This document shows positions 7,892 through 11,362 of a stretch of 11,362 nucleotides of DNA, in pieces. Each line of letters starts with the position of its first letter. Within the stretch, counting starts at the first letter, position 1. Position numbers and translations under genes: made by a program. This stretch comes from Willaertia magna (Eukaryota > Heterolobosea > Eutetramitea > Acrasida > Naegleriidae): positions 1-11,362 of the forward strand of contig CADWAF010004151.1 in assembly GCA_902984215.1 (NCBI GenBank). Direction: 5' to 3'. The notes under the pieces are model-generated. The model did no database searches and was not told the DNA's origin. It saw only the letters and a list, made by a program, of their open reading frames with translations.

Positions 7892-8060
7892 ATTTAATTA
7901 CAAGGTTGTTTATAAATTACAGTATTATTTTAGAGTAATAAATAACTTCTTATTATTACTAAACAAATAGAAAAGTTGTTAATTGTTCTTGTCAAGAAAA
8001 GGATGAAGCCTTAGGCTTGAAATTTATTTTTTGCCTTTTTTTTTTTAAATTTTTAAAAAG

Positions 8061-8071
8061 TGTAACGGTTA
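8061..8071 (+). promoter_or_regulatory. MSA / three-repeat-Myb-type element upstream of CDC20
   Basis: The sequence TGTAACGGTTA matches the M-phase-specific activator consensus (YCYAACGGYYA) at 10 of 11 positions, including the whole AACGGTTA core. It lies 170 bp upstream of the CDC20 ATG and 12 bp from the E2F-like palindrome. Myb-family control of G2/M genes is known in plants and animals; function here is inferred. Confidence 0.5.
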
Positions 8072-8083
8072 TCAACAGTTTCT

Positions 8084-8095
8084 TTTGGCGCCAAA
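8084..8095. promoter_or_regulatory. E2F-type palindromic site upstream of CDC20
   Basis: TTTGGCGCCAAA is a perfect 12-bp palindrome containing the E2F/DP consensus TTTSGCGC on both strands. It stands out as a GC island in AT-rich DNA and lies about 193-204 bp upstream of the CDC20 start codon. Confidence 0.55.
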
Positions 8096-8150
8096 CCTTT
8101 CACCTGTCCAAAATCATTCAAAAGAAAAGTCTATAAATTATTCGACAAGA

Positions 8151-9333
8151 TTACAATAACTTTCCATTCAAATAAACACTTTCCAAACCTCCTAACTTTT
8201 CTCTAAATAAAAATAAAACTTTCCTTAAAGAATCTTCATTAATCTCATTGCTATCAATATACAACTCCTTTACGTTTGGATTCCCATAAATAAATAAAAT
8301 ATTCTTTACAATATTTTCCGTTAAATTTTTATTTGATAAAGTTAAAGAATTAAAATATTCATTACAATTTTTAGGTAATTTTAAAATGATATCATTTCTA
8401 AATTTTGTAAATGTTTCATTCTTTCCAAATTCAATTTTATTTAATTTTTTTAATAATTTTAAAAATTTAAACGCTAAATCTTCATTTACATAAATTCCAT
8501 TTAAATTTAATAAATTTAAATTATTATCATTTAAATTATTATTTAAATTACTATTTAAATTATGTTTAACCTGTTGTAATCTTTTTAATAAACTATTTAA
8601 AGAATTATTTGTAATTTTTGTAAAACTTAAATCTAAACTATTTAAAATATTTGGATTTTTCATCTTTTCAAACATTTCTTTACAACCAATATCTGAAATA
8701 TTTGTATTTGAAATATTTAATTTCTCTAAATAAGGTAAATAATTACCAATAGCTTTTAAAGTATCATCATTTATATTTTCTATACCACTTATATTTATTT
8801 CTTTAATAAAATTTAATTTTGGTAAAATTTTAAAATTTAAAATTTCATTATCAATTTTATTTAATTTTCCACTTAAATTTAATTTATTTAAATCAATAAT
8901 TTTAATATAATTATTTTCTAAAGCATATAATGTTAATTTAAATATTGTTTGTAATTCTTCATTTGTTAATTTTATATTTTTATTTAATTCTTGTTTTTGT
9001 AATAAATGATTTAATAATTCACTTTCATATTCATTTATTGATGATGGATAGTCATTTGTGAAAATGCTATTCCAAGGTTTATTTTCTAATAAATATTGTT
9101 GTTTTATTTTGATTGGAATGTAAATTTCTTTTTGTGTTGTTTCTTTTGATTCGATTTGTTTTTCTGTTTGTTTTTCTTTTTGTTCTTCAGAAAATACTTG
9201 TTGAACAATTGCTTTAATATAATTTAGATGAATTGTTATTTTTTTTTTTAAACTTACGTATTAAATGATTTAATAACATTTGAACTCTTTTTGTTGTTTT
9301 TGATGTTAACATATCGGGATTAATGAAAGACAT
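8151..9333 (-). CDS. Leucine-rich-repeat protein, two exons, 378 aa
   Basis: Exon 1 (9333-9258) and exon 2 (9211-8151) give 1137 nt in one frame: 25 codons plus C, joined to CA to form Pro26. The start ATG follows an A run. No in-frame ATG exists in exon 2 before residue 205, so the 174-residue ORF from that Met is only the C-terminal part. Residues 30-58 are charged and Gln/Lys/Glu-rich. From about 115 onward the chain shows leucine-rich repeats: IDLNKLNLSG (131-140), IKEINISGIENIND (161-174), LEKLNISNTNISD (188-200), LNSLDLSFTKITN (215-227), FNSLTLSNKNLTE (312-324) and VKELYIDSNEINE (339-351). The spacing suits an RI-like LRR solenoid used for protein binding. An Asn/Leu low-complexity insert (about 243-262) interrupts it. 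There is no signal peptide or membrane span. The partner is unknown. Confidence 0.85.
9212..9257 (-). other. Spliceosomal intron, 46 nt, in the LRR gene
   Basis: The donor is GTAAGT (9257-9252) and the acceptor ATATTAAAG ends at 9212, with an 11-A run near the donor. Removal keeps the frame in phase 1. A second AG 15 nt downstream (CAACAAG) would also keep the frame and drop five residues. Confidence 0.8.
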
Positions 9334-9471
9334 TTTTTTTTATTAATTTTATTTTTATTAATTTTTATTTAATATCACTTTACAAAAACGTAAATTTATT
9401 ACAATAATATTGTCACACTATAATTAAACTACAAAATAAATTAATAACATTAAATCCACTTGAATCCAACT
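9334..9471 (-). promoter_or_regulatory. Short AT-rich spacer upstream of the LRR gene
   Basis: This 138-bp spacer contains the 3' end of the methyltransferase transcript and the LRR gene promoter. It is A/T-rich with T runs near the LRR start. No distinct motif is visible, and the AAGCCT hexamer found in several other 5' regions is absent. Confidence 0.4.
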
Positions 9472-10302
9472 TTAATTCCTCACAAACTTTAATATATATA
9501 AATATTCACCCAAAATACGTTTCTTTAAAACAACACTTCCAATAAAACTACCATATTCTTCTCTACTTAAAATCTCAATAATTTCTTCAGGTTTATTCTC
9601 TTCAATAACTACAAAGTAAAAAACTCCCTTCTCCGATAAGATTTCCTTAACCATTGGAAGAAATACATCAATTACTTTCCTTCCATCCTCTCCACCAGCA
9701 TAAGCTGCTCTAATATCTTCATGTCCTACTTCTTCCTCTTCACTTGGTACATATGGTGGATTAAATATTAAAACATCAATTTTATTCTTTAAACGATTTT
9801 TAAAGGCTGAATGAAAAGAACATTGAACGACATCGAAAAGAGTTGGGATAACAATAGCAGAAGGTTTCTCATGATGGTCTTCTAATAATGAGGATGATGA
9901 GCTTAATAATGGGGATGAGGATAACGATGGCTGCGGTGATAATAACAATTGGTTTTTCTTTAAGGTTTGATAAGTCATTCTAGTTGCATGTGGATTGATA
10001 TCGGAACAGAAAAAGATAAAAGAAAGATCTTTTGGGATAGATAAATAATTAAATTGAATAAAACGATAAAGATAAGTAGAAACATATCCGCTACCACTTC
10101 CTATTTCTAAACAAAATAATAATTTATTTTTATCTATATTATTATCAATATTATTTATTTTCCAATTTGAATCAATATAAGAAAGAAAATCCTTTTGAAT
10201 TGCATCCGTTAATAATAATGTATCTTCACTATATTCATAAACAAATTTCCCATCCTTCGCTGTCATGTGGGTCATATCAGGGTCTACCTTAGATTTTGGC
10301 AT
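9472..10302 (-). CDS. N6AMT1: eRF1 glutamine methyltransferase (HEMK2/Mtq2 family)
   Basis: This family methylates the Gln of the GGQ loop in release factor eRF1, using S-adenosylmethionine and working as a heterodimer with the zinc protein Trm112, in cytosol or nucleus. The protein has the family's N-terminal YEYSEDTLLLTDAI (22-35), SAM-binding motif I CLEIGSGSGYVS (64-75), the acidic residue in CSDINPHATRMT (99-110), and the catalytic NPPY (181-184) followed by EEVGHEDIRAAYAGGEDGRK (190-209), a stretch typical of HEMK2 rather than the bacterial-type PrmC. The C-terminus (VVIEENKPEEI ... YLYILKFVRN) also fits. At 276 aa it is longer than the usual 210-220. The excess comes from an Asn/Asp-rich insert (about 48-60) and a Ser/Leu-rich low-complexity insert (about 118-150), both placed where surface loops would be. 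All catalytic residues are present. Confidence 0.94.
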   Translation of the reverse strand: MPKSKVDPDMTHMTAKDGKFVYEYSEDTLLLTDAIQKDFLSYIDSNWKINNIDNNIDKNKLLFCLEIGSGSGYVSTYLYRFIQFNYLSIPKDLSFIFFCSDINPHATRMTYQTLKKNQLLLSPQPSLSSSPLLSSSSSLLEDHHEKPSAIVIPTLFDVVQCSFHSAFKNRLKNKIDVLIFNPPYVPSEEEEVGHEDIRAAYAGGEDGRKVIDVFLPMVKEILSEKGVFYFVVIEENKPEEIIEILSREEYGSFIGSVVLKKRILGEYLYILKFVRN

Positions 10303-10409
10303 TTTTTTTTAAAAATCATTTTTTTAACTTACAAGCCTTTGTTGTAAATAACTTTTCAATAATTTACAAAAGTTATTTAATGCACATTTAAATTAATAAA
10401 TTAATTAAA
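10303..10409 (-). promoter_or_regulatory. N6AMT1 5' region
   Basis: This 107-bp gap between co-directional genes has an A run just before the ATG and one CAAGCCTTTG motif (10332-10341) about 30 bp upstream of the start codon. It must also hold the 3' UTR of the upstream gene. Confidence 0.4.
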
Positions 10410-11158
10410 TTATTCAGTATGTATATGAAATTGTCTTTGAAACATTTTAATTAAATTTCCCATTCTTTCTTCTTCTATAATTGCATTTCTATGTAAAACA
10501 ATTGCGTTAGCTTCATTCTCTCCTCTATTTTGTTTTTCTTCTTGTTTCATTCTATGTTTTGTAAATTCTCTAAATAATCTAACCCAATCTTTTTGTTTTT
10601 TACGTTTTAAAAAGGAAAGTAAATGCATTTCATGGTTTTTATGAAATTTTTGAGAAGAAACAAAATCTTGCATTTCCTTAGGGATGAATAAGCCTCTAAT
10701 ATCGAATAAGGGTATTGTTTTTTCTTCTTCTTCTTTATTTATTTCATTATTATTGTCATTATCGGAAGGTCTATCTGTCAGATTTAATTCAATAATATCG
10801 GAATTGTTGTTTTCGTCTTCAATTTGATTATTATTGTTATTATTATTACTGTTTGTGAATGTATTATTGGAATTTAAGTTATTTGAAGAATGAATTATAG
10901 AAGTAGTAAATTTAAATTCTGTCTCTTCATCTATATAAGTAGTCTCATCCTCTCGGAGTTGATTTACTTTAATTTATTAAAAAAACAAAAACAACAAAGG
11001 CTTTCTTACTTACTCAACTTTAATCTTCTTTGTTTAGCATAAGAAGAAGCTGCATGATTAAGTAACGATGAAGAATCAACCCTAACCTTCCTTTGGTGTT
11101 GTCGTTGTTGTTGTTGCTTCTTTCTATTACCACCACTAGAAGAATTTTCGCTAGACAT
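10410..11158 (-). CDS. Unrecognised two-exon charged protein, 233 aa
   Basis: Exon 1 (11158-11014, 48 codons plus A) joins exon 2 (10966-10410) in phase 1, giving 702 nt. The exon 2 frame has no ATG until residue 147, so an ATG-only reading would see just the last 87 residues. The N-terminus is Ser/Gln-rich and basic (RKKQQQQRQHQRK, 12-24), followed by AKQRRLKL at the splice junction. Residues 52-130 are acidic and Asn-rich with a seven-Asn run. The C-terminal third looks like an ordered domain: TIPLFDIRGLFIPKEMQDF (132-150), then basic amphipathic helices (HLLSFLKRKKQKDWVRLFREF) and a final helical region (AIIEEERMGNLIKMFQRQF). The basic clusters suggest nuclear location or nucleic-acid contact, which is inference only. 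I do not recognise the family. Confidence 0.75.
10967..11013 (-). other. Spliceosomal intron, 47 nt
   Basis: The donor is GTAAGT (11013-11008) and the acceptor AAATTAAAG ends at 10967. Removing it eliminates in-frame stops on both sides and joins Leu48 to Ile49. A GTAAGA four bases further on would break the frame. Confidence 0.8.
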
Positions 11159-11362
11159 TTTAATTTTTTTTAAATTGTGTTACTGGCTGGCTAGTTTCCT
11201 AAAGGGCAATCATAAAGAAATAATAGAGATTCTTTTTGAATGAATTTTTAATATGATGTGTTTGATCACTTTCTTGTTGTCTAGCTTACATAGCTAGAAA
11301 GGAGGCTTGTTTAAATTGTTCGAAAATTGCAACTTTAGATGTTTGAATTGTTTGAAAACTTT
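11159..11362 (-). promoter_or_regulatory. 5' region of the terminal - strand gene
   Basis: This 204-bp stretch to the window edge contains a GGCTGGCTAG tract (11185-11194), a perfect inverted repeat TCTAGCT-TACAT-AGCTAGA (11280-11298), and an AGGCTT hexamer (11303-11308) about 145 bp upstream of the ATG. No gene is visible; another could begin beyond the window. Confidence 0.4.

Larger units (their letters stand above)
7892..8150 (-). promoter_or_regulatory. CDC20 promoter / LRR gene 3' flank
   Basis: This 259-bp region separates the co-directional LRR gene stop from the CDC20 start. It holds an AAGCCT-T-AGGCTT palindrome (8006-8018), an AACGGTTA element, and a TTTGGCGCCAAA palindrome, within otherwise AT-rich DNA. 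It must contain both the LRR gene's 3' UTR and the CDC20 promoter. Confidence 0.55.

Noticed and set aside
8151..11158. Alternative nuclear code with reassigned stop codons, to explain interrupted frames
   Set aside because: Each interruption is removed by a short GT-AG intron, and complete genes (ligase, CDC20, N6AMT1) run full length with no internal TAA, TAG or TGA.
49..11158. A new defence, toxin or secondary-metabolism cluster spanning the window
   Set aside because: The recognisable genes are unrelated housekeeping functions on both strands, with individual promoters and no shared domain logic.

Overview
This window is nuclear DNA from an AT-rich unicellular eukaryote. The signs are spliceosomal introns of 46-78 nt, a tRNA with an intron at the canonical 37/38 position, poly-Asn and poly-Ser tracts, A-runs before start codons, a mitochondrial succinyl-CoA ligase subunit with an N-terminal presequence, and an APC/C activator. 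TAA and TAG both act as stops, so the nuclear code looks standard. Codon use, compact spacing and intron style fit a free-living amoeboid protist. A heterolobosean (Naegleria/Willaertia-like) is my first guess and a dictyostelid-like amoebozoan the alternative; the sequence alone does not settle it.

Layout. On the + strand, 49-534 encodes an unrecognised Asn-rich protein. 673-2148 encodes a two-exon protein whose C-terminal half carries a His...Asn-Cys-Gln-Asp-Phe arrangement like a permuted papain-fold (LRAT/NlpC-type) domain. The 2149-2770 gap holds a small decayed coding remnant and an intron-containing tRNA-Cys(GCA) on the - strand. The succinyl-CoA ligase beta subunit (2771-4096, -) shares a 414-bp divergent promoter with a membrane-protein gene (4511-5449, +) that contains a perfect in-frame 294-bp tandem duplication. 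A very AT-rich convergent gap (5450-6403) contains a 48-codon fragment resembling the C-terminal half of an ADF/cofilin domain.

Four genes then run head-to-tail on the - strand: CDC20 (6404-7891), a leucine-rich-repeat protein (8151-9333, two exons), the eRF1 glutamine methyltransferase N6AMT1/HEMK2 (9472-10302), and a two-exon unrecognised protein (10410-11158). For the LRR gene and the last gene, splicing joins a short first exon to a long second exon. An ATG-initiated ORF alone would miss more than half of each protein.

The genes do not form one pathway: the recognisable ones cover the TCA cycle, anaphase control and translation termination. The most useful non-coding observations are an E2F-type palindrome and an MSA/3R-Myb-type AACGGTTA element 12 bp apart upstream of CDC20, a recurrent CAAGCCTT-like motif in four 5' regions that is absent from the convergent gaps, a shared ATTAA(A)AG acceptor in all three mRNA introns, and a tRNA intron whose TTGCAA pairs with the anticodon-loop TTGCAA. 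I see no convincing self-contained novel defence or mobile system.
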